The notes beneath the pieces were generated by a model. The model searched no databases. It was not told the origin of the DNA and saw nothing but the letters and a program-made list of their open reading frames with translations. The translations under genes and the position numbers were made by a program. This document shows positions 48,654 to 59,632 of a DNA stretch of 60,000 nucleotides, piece after piece (the first letter of the stretch is position 1; every line of letters starts with the position of its first letter). Source of the stretch: Polytrichum commune (taxonomy: Eukaryota; Streptophyta; Polytrichopsida; Polytrichales; Polytrichaceae); NCBI GenBank assembly GCA_950295325.1, contig OX485804.1, positions 15,874,001 to 15,934,000 of the forward strand. Reading direction: 5' to 3'.

Positions 48654-50449
48654 TACCCATCTTGTCCATCTTTCCAAATTTCCACAAGTTAAACCTATTG
48701 TGCATTGTGCAGTGTGAACATAAGGTACCAACCAATTCAGGACATGTATCTATATTGAGGATTTCACAACTTTTTTGATACTAGCATAGTATGGGTATTT
48801 GATGGTATTTTTGTTTTTGATACCATTTGAGTCTATGTATCATGCAAGAACTTTCATACCTGGAAAAAATTGTCCTATTATCAACATGATTTACAATGGC
48901 ATTAACTCAAGTATACAAAATATCTCTCACTTTGACATACCCCCCCCCCCATGCATCAATATAAGATTGGTATTACAAATTTGACATCCACAGTAGGTTC
49001 TACAATACCATTGATTGGACATGTTGATTATTGATACCTATGCATTCTTCATCTAAGGTAGAGGGTGCTTAAACCAACACTTTAAGCCATTGCACATACA
49101 TATGGCTACGTGGTTGATATACATAATATGTATTCATATAAGCTTTTGTTCTAAACATAGGTACAGAGAAAGAAAACATATTTTTAGCCTCAATTAGATA
49201 TTTGATGAATATTCAAAGTCAAAACCATTAGCTTCCTTAAACCAATATATAGGTCCCATGTATGACCACCTTGGATATGATGAGGACCCCCACATTCATT
49301 GCCTAGAATTAACACAACATAGTTGAGTACTAGAGCCAACCTAGATCAAAGACCAAATAGTAACGGTGTGCAAAGCCACATGGCCACCTCCATGATCCCA
49401 CCTAGTTCACTTGCAAAACCATCACCTTGCCTCCTGGGTACCAACCCCCTTTGTGCTTTGTGGGCCTACCTTCGTGACTTTGTGAATAGAATGGCTATAC
49501 CCCCCCTGCAGTGTATAGAACGGCTAGAATAGGCATTGACAAGACACCCTAAACCCACCTTGAACCAACCTGAGATAGAGTGGAGCCTGTTACCTACCCT
49601 ACATGGACATAGTGGAGGTCGTTATGAGGTGGCGCCACTAATGGCACCTAAATGCGTCACTCCATGGGCCCATACACTCCTACACCATGGGGAACGCTTC
49701 AAGGTAGTAGAGTGTTGGTGACTGGGAGGCGTTTATAGCTGTTGGTTTTGGGTGGGGTGTTGGGTTTAGCACCCTCTACCTTGTATATTGGTCCAACATT
49801 GGTACCAAAATCTGAAATAAAGTGAGGGACCATGGTGTTTTCCATGCAAGACCTTTTGTTAAGTGTGACCTCTTGATAGATGGAGAGAGGGAATGTATGA
49901 CCACAGCTCCCATTCATTCAACATAAAAGCCATGAAATAATATGCAGCCTACATATTACTTTTGTTTGGTTGATTGGACATCGGAATAGCTACAAAGACC
50001 TTGAATTAGTGTAATAAAAGGACCTTTGAGATGAATCGGCGACAAACCTATAGGGGGTCAAGTTCTTATGTTGGATGGATGAGAGGTACGCTCGGATGCA
50101 ATAACTCTCTCCCTCTCTACTTGATAGACTATATATAGTGTGCACTCATGTTCATCTTGGGCTCTTCATTTCATTTTCAAGATGAACAATTTTCTTCAAT
50201 TGAATGTTGGCACATAAGGTATGTATGTGGGTGTTATTCAATTTTGTTTCTTCATGTTCGTCAACTTTACCGATTATATTACACAACACAACTCGTGTTG
50301 CATTAATATATCTACTATAAAACATCAACAAACATTGGATTGAAAATCAAACCTCCCTTGACTTAAGTATGGTTATCGGAAGTGCATGTTTGTTGGTTCC
50401 TTAATTGAATATACGGTCTCCCAATTATGTTCACTATTGAGGTGGAGTA
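48654..50449. other. Unassigned DNA with a C11 run
   Basis: A C11 run lies at 48940-48950. A fragment related to the 3512-3730 element occurs near 50023-50110. No gene was found. Confidence 0.45.
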
Positions 50450-50826
50450 CACTAAATATGGCATTTAGTGTCACTAATTCTAACTGTCTTGCTCAATAAT
50501 AATTGTAAAATGCAGTGTAGTGTTACCAACACTATATGTTAGCCCAACATTATTTGTCATTCCGTGTAATTTTTTTGGGGGGGGGGGATTGTAGATTTAC
50601 AGTGTTGCAATTACTGTCACTTATCAAGTAATTTTTCATCCCAATTTCAATCATCCATGATAGTATTTCATCACAATTTGCTAACAAGAGAAGGTAGGTT
50701 TTGGCCAATGGATGAACTCATCCATCATCCATGACAACACTTGTTCACTTATCCATAAGGAGTGTCATCCGAAAAGTTCCATAGTGACTTTAAAATACCC
50801 TATGACACTTGATATCATATGTAGTG
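50450..50826 (+). mobile_element. T-family MITE, copy 3 (377 bp, TA-flanked)
   Basis: This is the most complete copy. Its left end is CACTAAATATGGCATTTAGT, and the right end reads GATATCATATGTAGTG; TA flanks both. It contains a run of 11 G at 50577-50587, followed by ATTGTAGATTTACAG. It aligns throughout with 16552-16910 and with 52995-53280 plus 55913-56014. Non-coding. Confidence 0.85.
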
Positions 50827-51926
50827 TAGTTAAGAAAATGTGAAGACATAGTCCAATCTCTTTTAAACATGTGTTTTTGGGGAATTCGTTCATTGATCCT
50901 CATTGAAACACACACGTGCTCAATTAAGAAAAGTAATTGAATAATACCCATATTTACCTTAACCCTTGATTTCATCAAGTGATCGCATAAAGGGATTTCA
51001 CAACACTAATAACGGTAGATATTGTAGGTCTTCCTATTGACCTTTGCACACTAATAACATTGGGGAATATTGTTGGTGTGCTATCTATCAACTCACATTA
51101 GTATGCATATGAAAGAATTATAAATAATGGGTATATCATGGGGGTTTGATAAATGTAACTAAATTTGCATAGTATTTTCTTGTGTGATGATGATATTTTG
51201 GGCCACACTATAGTGTTGCCCAAGGTAATTAATTCACACTATACATTTGCCTAGATCACTACCATATTCATTGTAGTTCAATCTCCACACTCAAGTTTGT
51301 GGTCCATATGTGGTCATTCTTCTCAATCAAATGCCTAGTATGTCTTTGGGTGGTGTATGTCAAGGCTCGTACTTAAAGAACGAACACTAAGAGGCATGTG
51401 TTATGATGAGAGTGAAATATATGTTCAACACACAAGCACCATTCTAAGTTTAATAACGAACACAACTGAGAGAGTCCATGTAAAATCATCTAAAGAGAAA
51501 GAGAATCTTCACTAACTTTTGCATCTATACCTTGATTATGAAATTTGGAATGGCAATCTTCATGATTTGCATTTGCCAACAATAGGAGACAAGTCCCAAG
51601 CTAGTCCAATGAAATCATCCATGAAGTTGGAAGTGGCCATGATAGCATTACATCAATAAGCAACTACATGATGGACTCTTTCCAAAAACAAAAGTTGTGA
51701 TTAAAAAACTATGATACTTTATAGCTGCTTGGCGAAAAGGTCACCGTCCACAATATGAGTGCTCCCATAAATGGGGAATGCCGAAATCAAAGGAGAATTA
51801 TGTTCATAACACAACACATAACACATAACACAATCCAAGGAGTTATGTAATGCTATGCAACCATAGACATTAAATCAAGAATTAAGTGCAACTTAAAAAA
51901 ACAATGTTTCCTTCTAGAGATGGATA
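50827..51926. other. Unassigned AT-rich DNA
   Basis: Nothing was recognised on either strand. Confidence 0.4.
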
Positions 51927-52277
51927 CATTAAACCTCCGTAATGTCACCCCCTCTCTTACATCCCAAAATCTTAGGGAACATCTATGCATAGTTTAAATC
52001 TCCCTCCCCTCCTTGTTGTCACGATTTCCTCCTGTATATCACGGGTTTTGATATTAAAGTGATCCACCAAAGAATTCAAACCAAGTGTTCACATGCATCA
52101 TGTTGTCATCATTATAATTATCATCATCATTATTGCAAAGTTGACTTTGTGCTATTCCATACCGTCACATGCTGCACTAATTCTTTATCGTCACACCCCC
52201 ATGTTAACACTACATACCTCTTTAATATCACATGCACTTTGGTTGCAACGGCACGTGATATTAGGGAGGTTAGAGTG
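51927..52277 (+). mobile_element. Pogo-like MITE family P, copy 2 (351 bp, TA-flanked)
   Basis: It begins CATTAAACCTCCGTAATGTC and ends ATTAGGGAGGTTAGAGTG, with TA at 51925-51926 and 52278-52279. It is the same orientation as copy 1 and collinear with it. Non-coding; the short frames across it are coincidental. Confidence 0.88.
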
Positions 52278-52279
52278 TA

Positions 52280-52594
52280 ATAGTATGCGTTTAATGCGTC
52301 GGGATGAACAGAAAAGAAAAGACTCGCAGGAAAGGGGGTCTGGCGTGATGATGGCCTGGGCATTATTATCCTGTGCATCTTCACAAGGGCCGTTGATCTC
52401 AGCAACTGAGCTCCGATCTGACGGCACGCAGCCACCAAGCCCCCATGTGATCCAAGAATGGAAAAGCAGATTCGAGGTCCCAAGGCCCGCCTTGCTGGAA
52501 GCCGCTGATTGGTTGGCAGGCCTTGCAGGGTGTTTCAATCGAGTGGAGGCTGTCTGGGCCTTGGATAGGGGGGCCAACGGGCGTGGGTTCACAA
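52280..52594. other. GC-rich block of unknown origin between two MITEs
   Basis: About 315 bp with clearly higher GC than its surroundings lies exactly between pogo MITE copy 2 and the hairpin MITE at 52595. Both strands have longish open frames (to about 130 codons when the neighbouring MITE is included), but I recognise no domain. It may be a host segment or a captured gene fragment. Confidence 0.45.
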
Positions 52595-52704
52595 AGGGTT
52601 AGTCTGGCCCACCAGATTATACCTGAAATGTAGATTCCACTGGGTTAAAATCTACGTTTCCACTAGAATCTGGTGGGCCAGCGGCCTACATGGAAACGAA
52701 TCCT
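52595..52704. mobile_element. Hairpin MITE, second member (110 bp)
   Basis: Its right half (AAATCTACGTTTCCACTAGA, ATCTGGTGGGCCAG, GGCCTACATGGAAAC) matches the right arm of the 14435-14557 palindrome with substitutions. Its left half forms the opposite arm but lacks the outer GTTTCCATGTAGGCC part. It is an asymmetric or partly deleted hairpin. Confidence 0.75.
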
Positions 52705-52994
52705 TACTAGCCTAATGCCCGAGCAACCATGACCACTAGTCTCGTGCTTTTTCTTATGGATGGTGTGATCCCTTGGCAATCAAATTTCCAACATGAAAGA
52801 CATTTCAATGTACGTGGCTATAAGTCGCATAACATTACTTGTGCCCCTTTCCACATGACTTTACCAAACAACCAGAGTTTGTCTTCTTCTAAAAACTGAG
52901 TAAAGCTCTCTCGGATACAATAGAGGCACCTGGCTCTCCCAATGCACCTACAAGAACTTGCTCTAGAGATTTCTGCATGGATTTTAGTTAAGTG

Positions 52995-55900
52995 CACTAA
53001 ATATGTTATTTAGTGTCACCAATTCTAATTTTCTTGCTCAATGCTAACTGTAAACTGTGGTGGAGTGTCACCAACACTAAATGCCAACCTAACATTATTT
53101 GTCACCCCTTGTTTTTTTGGGGGGGTCGGGGGGGATTATAGATTTATAGTGTTGCAAATACTATCACTTACCAATTGATTTTTCATCCAAATTTCAATCA
53201 TCTATGACAATTTTTCATTACAAGTTGTTGACAAGAGAAGGTAGGGTTTTGGCCAATGGATGAACTCATCAATCTTCCATCTAGCTCCAATTTCTCCATA
53301 GGTAATAAACAATCTGACTGATACCATTGCCCTCTCTTCTTCATAATAGGTAATAGTGTAGGTTCGAGGCCACCAACTCCATCTAGTCAAGGTCAAGTTC
53401 TCCATCCCAATCCTAAGACGGCAAACCACTATGTCCCCAATATCAAACACGAGTTCACTTCTATGCAAGGCAAAATTTAAACCACATTAGATGACCACAC
53501 TCAATCTTGGTTACAATTGATACTACACGCACCTCAACCAATCTTCTCTAAGAAACCAAGTGGCAAATAACATGATAGACTGTCCAACACATGGTTTGAT
53601 AACGATTGTCGAGAGGCCTGGCAAAACTTCCATATGGTATTAAACTTGAGTCATTCAAACAAAATGTACAAAATGGCTTTCAAAAAGTACCGCATGATGA
53701 TCTGGTATAAGAAACGCTCTTACTCGGAGCGCAAACAAAAGGAACTACATCTTCTACTCAAAAGTGACCCATAAATATTTTGGAAGAGCTTTGAAGAAAA
53801 AGATGATCCGGCCCTCCCATTTACACCACAAGAAGCAATAGATTATTGCACAAAACTATACACCTCATGTCAAAGTAATAATGATCACTTTGTTCCAACC
53901 AATGACCTTCCAAATGTTTTTATAGGGGGGGAATATGGGCCCATATGAAAGACCTAGCAAATCACAAGGTTGGGGATATCCATGGATCAAAATTTGAGCT
54001 TTTAAAATGGGTTGCAAATGACCTATGTGAACCAATAACAAAATTATTCAATTCAATGGCTAAAGAGGGCTTCCCGGCCTCATGGACTATCAACATCATT
54101 CAAATAATATTCAATGAAAGATTTGGGGAGTTATAGGGCCATAATGCTAGAACAAGCTTTAGCAAGCTTTATGGCGTGATTTTAGAAAAAATAATAAGTC
54201 AATGGGTAAAATTGAAATGAGTTAGGGTGAGAGGACAAGTAGGTTTCAAGGAAGGTAACTTTACTTTGGACTGCATAGAACTATGTACTTTAACTGAACA
54301 AGAGATATTTGCAAGTTGATATTTTTTTTCTTGCTTTGTTGATTTCAAAAAAGATTTTGACACAGTCTTGGGTGACAACCTTTGGGAACGCCTCCAAAGA
54401 TTAGGGGTACCACCTCATTTGCAATAGGTTGTAAAAGCCATGTACACCGCAGTCTATGCAAAAGTTGGAATAAATGATGACACATACGATGAAGTAATGT
54501 CCGACATTGGTGTTAAACAAGAATGTCCCTTCTACCCCAAACTATTGTGCTTGTATATTGATGAACTTGAAACATATTTGGACAAGATCAATGGGGATTC
54601 TCTGTGCTTATCTAACATAGCGGTTGTCATTCTTCTTTATGCTAACGATGTTGTTCTACTCTCTAGAGTAGGCCTAGGCCTACAGAGGCTTTGGAACAAG
54701 CTATATGAGTTTTGCACTTCTTCTAGCTTTGAAGTCAATCTAGCTAAGACTAAAATCATGATATTTGGCCGTAACAAAAGGAAATTAAACTAAAAGGCAT
54801 TTTACCTAGACAAGGACCAAATTGAGATCACCCATGGATACAATTACCTTGGGATTGATTTTTATTTACATGGTTACTTTGAGCCATCTAGTAAAATGCA
54901 AGGCATCACATGTATGAAAGCGTTGATGGGAACTTTGAGGAGAAAAGCAGTAGTCAACGCGAGAGTCAACGTCACATGTTGGGAACTCAAATCTCACCCA
55001 TTCAAGGCTTTAGTGCTTCCTACTTTCACGTATGGCACCGAATTTTGGGGAGGCAACTTGAAAAACTTTCATTGGAAAGTCTTTGAGAAGGTCATGAAGA
55101 TGCATATGATGTCCCATGTCAAAGTGCATTCTTTGACTACCTATCATATCTTACTGACCAAATTTGGGAAAACTTCCCATTGCATTATATGCTCTCAAGC
55201 TTACTATGGGCTTTCAACAACAATTTGCCCACCTATCCCCCTCTTGGCTAGTTAGTAAAGCAACCTTACTATCCCAACACTTGGTCAAACAAGGATTTTA
55301 CACTTATTATAAATCGATAACCATGTGGAAGACATCATGGAGTCTATATCATTGGGACACCCATGACAACCCAACCACATCAATAACAACATATGTTCAT
55401 ATCAAGGGGGTTTTTCTTGCTAAAGAGTGGAACTCTTTCCATCTCTCTAGGAAGAAATTAGCTCCACCTCAAGGATTATCTTAAATTTGAATGTGAAATG
55501 TACTTGAAGCAACCATTGACTCCACCACAATCCAAGATCATTGTTGTCTACCGCACCTCGAACCATAGACTTGCCATTGAAATTGGACAATGGACGAGCA
55601 TCCCTATCTCTAGAGATACTAGACAATGTCACTTTTGCTCCTATAGTAAATTTGAAAATGAGGCACATTTTGTGCTAGAATGTCCCCTATACAACCCCAT
55701 TAGAGATAAGTTTCCATCACTATTTTGAGAATGTAGTTCTAGGGAGCCTCAAGTCTTTCTTTCAATTAGACCAACAAGTTAACATTAGCCTCTATCTCAC
55801 AGAGGCTACGTACCGCACTCCGCCACTCTAGAAAATTAATTGGTTTGAAACCGTCTTGATGTCCTTTCAATCCCATTAGCCTTTTTGGCTTCCCAAACTT

Positions 55901-56014
55901 TAAAATCAATTTCATTTCATGACAATATTTGTGCACTTGTTCATAAGAAGTATCATCTGAAAAGTTACCATAGTGACATGAAATACCATATGACACTAAA
56001 TATCATGTGTAGTG
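52995..56014 (+). mobile_element. T-family MITE, copy 4, split by a LINE insertion
   Basis: Its left portion (52995-53280) begins CACTAAATATGTTATTTAGT and its right portion (about 55913-56014) ends ATATCATGTGTAGTG. Joined at the break, the two parts match the 50450-50826 copy end to end; the join falls in the ATCCATGACA phrase. The G-run is interrupted by TC here (53119-53134). Confidence 0.8.
53281..55912 (+). pseudogene. LINE (non-LTR retrotransposon) relic with reverse transcriptase and zinc knuckle
   Basis: Several + strand frames give, in order: a tail of the endonuclease or linker region (53590-53720, TWFDNDCREAWQNF, SNKMYKMAFKKYR); an RT N-terminal part (54225-54275, GQVGFKEGNFTLDCIE); RT motif A (near 54336-54370, FVDFKKDFDTV); the motif C (near 54638, YANDVVLLS, with Asn replacing the first catalytic Asp of YADD); a thumb region (54740-54800, SSFEVNLAKTKIMIFG); and a C-terminal CCHC knuckle (about 55622-55690, CHFCSYSKFENEAHFVLECP). 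Stops and frameshifts are many. The 5' end is truncated. It is a different lineage from the LINE at 18959, which has RNase H and no visible knuckle. It inserted into a T-family MITE. Confidence 0.88.
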
Positions 56015-56069
56015 TAGCTTCCACACATGTTCATTGTTTTATCTACCAAGCAATGAATAGTGGATAGTG

Positions 56070-56370
56070 TTTGTCCCATGCCCAAATGCCTTACCACTCA
56101 TCATCTTACCATCGGTTTTTGTTAATGGAGCTCCTCGTGCCCTCATAGCTATGATTAAAAAGCAACCAATCACAAGGGCTGGAGGCAACATTTTTAAGGT
56201 CCTACATTCTTGCCTCGTTATTGATGAGAGGGTCAGTGCTTGAGGCTTAAAACCTCTATTTTAAAACCATGCCACATCAACTAGGCTCAAGACATGATAG
56301 CATCGATGGTGTGAAGGTTGTGTTTGTAGAACGAACTTTCAGGTTAAGTTGAAGTTGGGTGGGAAGGGGG
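56070..56370 (+). repeat. Dispersed repeat R1, copy 2 (empty site for the 104-683 hAT)
   Basis: It is uninterrupted and collinear with 1-103 joined to 692-905. It holds a single AACCAATC near 56165-56172 where copy 1 carries the hAT-like insertion. Confidence 0.85.
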
Positions 56371-56598
56371 CATCAATTAAAAAGTTGTGTTTAACTGCCC
56401 TAACTTCAAATTCAGTTTGAAGTAGTGGGATTCCAACATCCGGAGTCTTTATTCACAAATCTACCATTGGGCCCATTAACACAACTCATTAGTTGAGTAA
56501 TATTATGCAAGTCAAGTGAATTATGTTCAAGAAAAATTAATCAAGTTAAAAAATTGGTCTACACCAAGTATACATCTAATTTCATGTGGCCTAAACTA

Positions 56599-56943
56599 CA
56601 CTCTAACCTCCCTAATAACACCCGTATGGCAACCAAAGTGCTTGTGATATTGAGGAGGCATGTAGTGTTAACATGGATGCATGATAACAAAGAATTATTG
56701 TAGCATGTGACATTAAGGAATAACACAAAGTCAACATTGGAATAATGACAATGTGATGCGTGCGAGTGTGTGGTTTTAATTCTTTGGTGGATTACTTTAA
56801 TGTCAAAACCCGTGACATATGGGAGGGAAATGTGACAACGAGGGAGATTTAAACTAAGTACATCCGTTCTGTTAGATTTTGGGATATAATAGAGAGAGAG
56901 AGAGAGTAACATTATGGAGGGTGATATTTTGCGGGTTAGGGTG
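56599..56943 (-). mobile_element. Pogo-like MITE family P, copy 3 (345 bp, TA-flanked, inverted)
   Basis: It begins CACTCTAACCTCCCTAATAA, the reverse complement of the right ends of copies 1 and 2, and is bordered by TA at 56597-56598 and 56944-56945. The reverse complement is collinear with the other two copies. It has a short GA run at about 56889-56907 absent from copies 1 and 2. Confidence 0.85.
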
Positions 56944-57479
56944 TAGTCCCCATTAACCCATGTAAATAAAAAATGACTAGGTCGCAACCAATGAAGGTGG
57001 CGAGGAGGGTACATGGTGTTACATGACAAGTCATGGAGGCCACCTTTATTAGGCTAAAGCATCGTGGTGTCTATGTAAACTCGTCCATTATGTAGGTGAA
57101 AACGCAATAAATTATATTATAGCCTATCAATGTCTATTTTAAGACGATTTGGCTCCGTAAATAGCATCAAAGATCCCATATTAGTGGTTCGGAGTCTAAA
57201 TGGAATGAAACGACCCTTAACCTTACAAGGGACTTGTTTTTCCTAGAGCCCCTTCATGACGGCTTTCACTTCACCTAGTTACCAATTTGGTGAATAGCAA
57301 CCCGTCTCTAAAAGGGTGAAATAATCTTGAAATAGGGCACAAAAGAGGCTTGTTGTTCATGCTCACTCCTTCTAGTGCCGGTGTTTATATCTACCTGCCC
57401 TCAATTTGGTTGTGTAGCTCCATTTGCACCAACATCAAGTCTATATATTGTTTGAGGTTTTCATCTCTTTACATTTAGG
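56944..57479. other. Unassigned DNA
   Basis: It lies between a pogo-like MITE and a pogo-like transposase relic. I could not find the ends of the element that carried the transposase. Confidence 0.4.
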
Positions 57480-57890
57480 TCATTTGGTTTGCAAACCACC
57501 ACACATAATTTGTTGCCTTCCAAAGCATCTTGGGCATAGATATTTGTAATTAATCATAGGTTTCAACTTGTTAGTGCATGTTGTGTTTACAACAAAAGCA
57601 AGAGTGAGATGGTCCTTTTGAATTTTGCGCTCACAAACTTTTCCTTGCGCTAGTGCCTTGTTTGGTTGGGCATGATAAACAAACCAGTCTCATCCATATT
57701 GTAAACATCTTTCAGTGAAGGAGGAGGTGAGTGCTTACCAAATTGTGTGTAAGTTGTTTTATGTATGGATGTGATCATCAACATTGAAATTGTTGAAAAG
57801 TTTGTGAGCGTCCGCCATGAAAAGCATCCGCCACTAAAGATTGCAAACACCTCCAGAGCCAAAAAATTGAAGAGTGACATGGGCAAATCT
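57480..57890 (-). pseudogene. Pogo/Tigger-like transposase relic (DDE catalytic core fragment)
   Basis: Minus-strand translation gives PPPSLKDVYNMDETGLF, with the first catalytic Asp of the DDE domain in its usual Y.MDETG context. Then, after frameshifts, comes a stretch VVNTTCTNKLKPMINYKY followed by LCPRCFGRQQ, as in the Tigger/CENP-B-like family (pattern ...N..G..KL.P..IGK...PRCF). Stops and missing N-terminal DNA-binding domains show it is dead. This is the only pogo-type transposase in the window; three family-P MITEs and the 15070 element have pogo-like ends, but no direct link can be demonstrated. Confidence 0.8.
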
Positions 57891-58319
57891 AGGAGTATAA
57901 ATCAGCCTAGGACTAAAATTTCCAATCTAAAGAGATGTGAGATTCATGTGTGGACAAATTTTGAATCAACAAGAGATATCAATAACTTCTGAACTGTAGC
58001 ATGTAGATCCAACAATCCTTAAATCCCTAATGCCTCCCCCCCAAACCCAGACTCAAAAGTGCAACATCTGTTTTGAAACCAAGGTTTTAAATTGCTAACT
58101 GGACTTAAGTCAAGTTAACCCATTAATCAATTCACCATGTAATCCCTGATCCCAAGGCAGATCCTTATTGTGGATCTCACCAATTGCACACATTAATTAC
58201 CTATCGGGCCTAAAAACTGTCATTTTACAAGTGTCATAGTCGTAAACACCAGGGTAAATTAACACTAGAAAGTTTGGTTGATGAGAAATGCGCCGTATAA
58301 TCAAGGTGTCATGTTATCA
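57891..58319. other. Unassigned DNA
   Basis: Possibly the 5' part of the pogo-like element. The text CAGTCTGTCCCTGATAACAT on the minus strand ending near 58331 looks somewhat like a pogo terminus, but no partner end was found. Confidence 0.35.
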
Positions 58320-58790
58320 GGGACAGACTGTAACTCATTGTCTGCAATGAGATGAAGGTAGTTGTCTGTATCAGAAACACAGATCAAAGGTACACATTAC
58401 AGAACAGATCTGTGTATTCACATCAGCAATGTCCTCAATCTTCAGCATAATTTTGCTCTTAAAATGTCTTGCAAATTCCTATAGGGCAAATGGTCGCTGT
58501 ATCTCGGTATCTCATCACATCCTTTCAAAGTTTGCCTCCTGTTTCATCAAGCACTCTGAATATTGGATCAGCACATTTTCCATAACTTAACAAGGTAGTT
58601 TGGTACGATGTACAAATCATTCTATGTGGCTCAGGTGAATCTTTATGACATATACAAGGAACCTTGGTATATGTCTGGATTCAGAGGGTGGTGTAGGTTT
58701 GCAAGAGTAATGTAGGTATACTTCTTATCTACAGGAGAAAGAAAATTTGTTGAATGTGTCCTTGCGGTAAAGACATGTATGTGATATAGG
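58320..58790 (+). pseudogene. Degenerate partial duplicate of the gene-like segment at 59555-59980
   Basis: The run CAGATCAAAGGTACACATTA at 58381 matches TCAGATCAAAGGTACGCACT at 59622. Later matches are CTCTTAAAATGTCTTGCAAA / CCTCAAAATTTCTCGCAATT, GGGCAAATGG, GAGCACATTTT-like text, GGCTCAGGTGAATCTTTATG / GGCTGAGGTGAATCTGTATG and GAATGTGTCCTTGCG / AAATGTGTCCTTGCG. The order is conserved with a spacing of about 1.24 kb. It appears to be a decayed tandem duplicate. Confidence 0.75.
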
Positions 58791-59084
58791 ATGTGGAAGA
58801 GAGGAACCAAAGTGTGATGACTGTTTGCTTGATATGCTCAATTAAGACAACTGGAAGGTTTAGGGTTCAAATAAACAGTGGACATGACATATGAGCCGTT
58901 CCTCATGTTCAGTTCTATTTTTTCTCTCTCGTGTAGGAACTGAATCAATCGCAGGACAGGGATAGGGCACATGAAACTCAGGTGCGGATAACTCAATTGG
59001 ACTGCTAGTCGAATTTGAAAGTATCATCACATTGAAGGGTTTCTTTGATGCTTTGCTACTTGTTGGAATACCACACAACTAATC

Positions 59085-59430
59085 ATGATGGCAGTGTTCT
59101 TGTCGAGTTCACTCTTCGGCACATTTGGTAGAGCGGCTCAGCTCACAATCCAGGGTAACATGTATTCGATCCACTATATAATTATTGCTCAAGTGATGAT
59201 GTTGTTCATCAGTGCACAAGATTTCTCAAACACGGAGCAAAAGCAAAAAGCGAATATTTCTGATTGATAATTGTCCAGTTGTTTCTTCGGCACATTGGGT
59301 ACATTTGAGTACATTGGGTACAGTCGCTCACTGCTTAGGCTAATATGAATTTTGAGCGACTGTGATTCTCTCACGAGTGATGATGTTATTTGTCAGCACA
59401 CAAGATTTCTTCAAACATGGATCAAAGGAA
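59085..59430 (+). repeat. Local direct duplication (about 190-195 bp apart) with a tRNA-like segment
   Basis: TTCGGCACATTTGGTA at 59115 recurs as TTCGGCACATTGGGTA at 59286, and GTGATGATGTTGTTCATCAG with CACAAGATTTCTCAAACA recurs near 59378-59418. In the first copy, TTGGTAGAGCGGC followed 30 bases later by TATTCGATCC resembles tRNA A- and B-box promoter elements. The complete cloverleaf could not be drawn. Confidence 0.5.
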
Positions 59431-59524
59431 AAAAAGATATGTGTTGACCTGTCAGAACGCTTCTCCCGTCCATCACCGCCTCCCGAATGAGCAGGCATGA
59501 CGTTCATCAAGCGCCTTTCCCATC

Positions 59525-59632
59525 ATGCATTTCTACCTGGAGGGGGGCTACAGTATTCGCGGTCAGGACGGAGAGCCTTTCCTCATCGTCCGGGGTGAAA
59601 GTGTTATCTGCATTGGAGATCTCAGATCAAAG
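59525..59632 (+). CDS. Possible LURP-one-related (LOR) gene, first exon; partial
   Basis: An ATG at 59525 opens a 36-codon stretch (MHFYLEGGYSIRGQDGEP, then FLIVRGESVICIGDLRSK). It ends at AAG|GTACGC, a donor-like site. The alternating pattern Y.I.GQDGEPF..VRGE....GD.R resembles the first strands of the tubby-C-like/LURP-one-related domain (usually f.i.D.nGn..f.V.g....GDkl.v.D). The frame also stays open past the donor to about 59757, including FKYSRGSEVFNLHHNLALKI, so an unspliced reading is possible. The rest of the gene would lie beyond the window edge. If right, this family has a poorly known role linked to defence and membrane or lipid contact in plants. A second overlapping ATG at 59489, in another frame, is an alternative start. 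The family call is tentative. Confidence 0.35.

Noticed and set aside
58285-58335. A pogo-like terminus (CAGTCTGTCCCTGATAACAT on the minus strand) that could close an element carrying the 57480-57890 transposase.
   Set aside because: No matching opposite end was found and the same bases align weakly with the gene duplicate; not strong enough to call.
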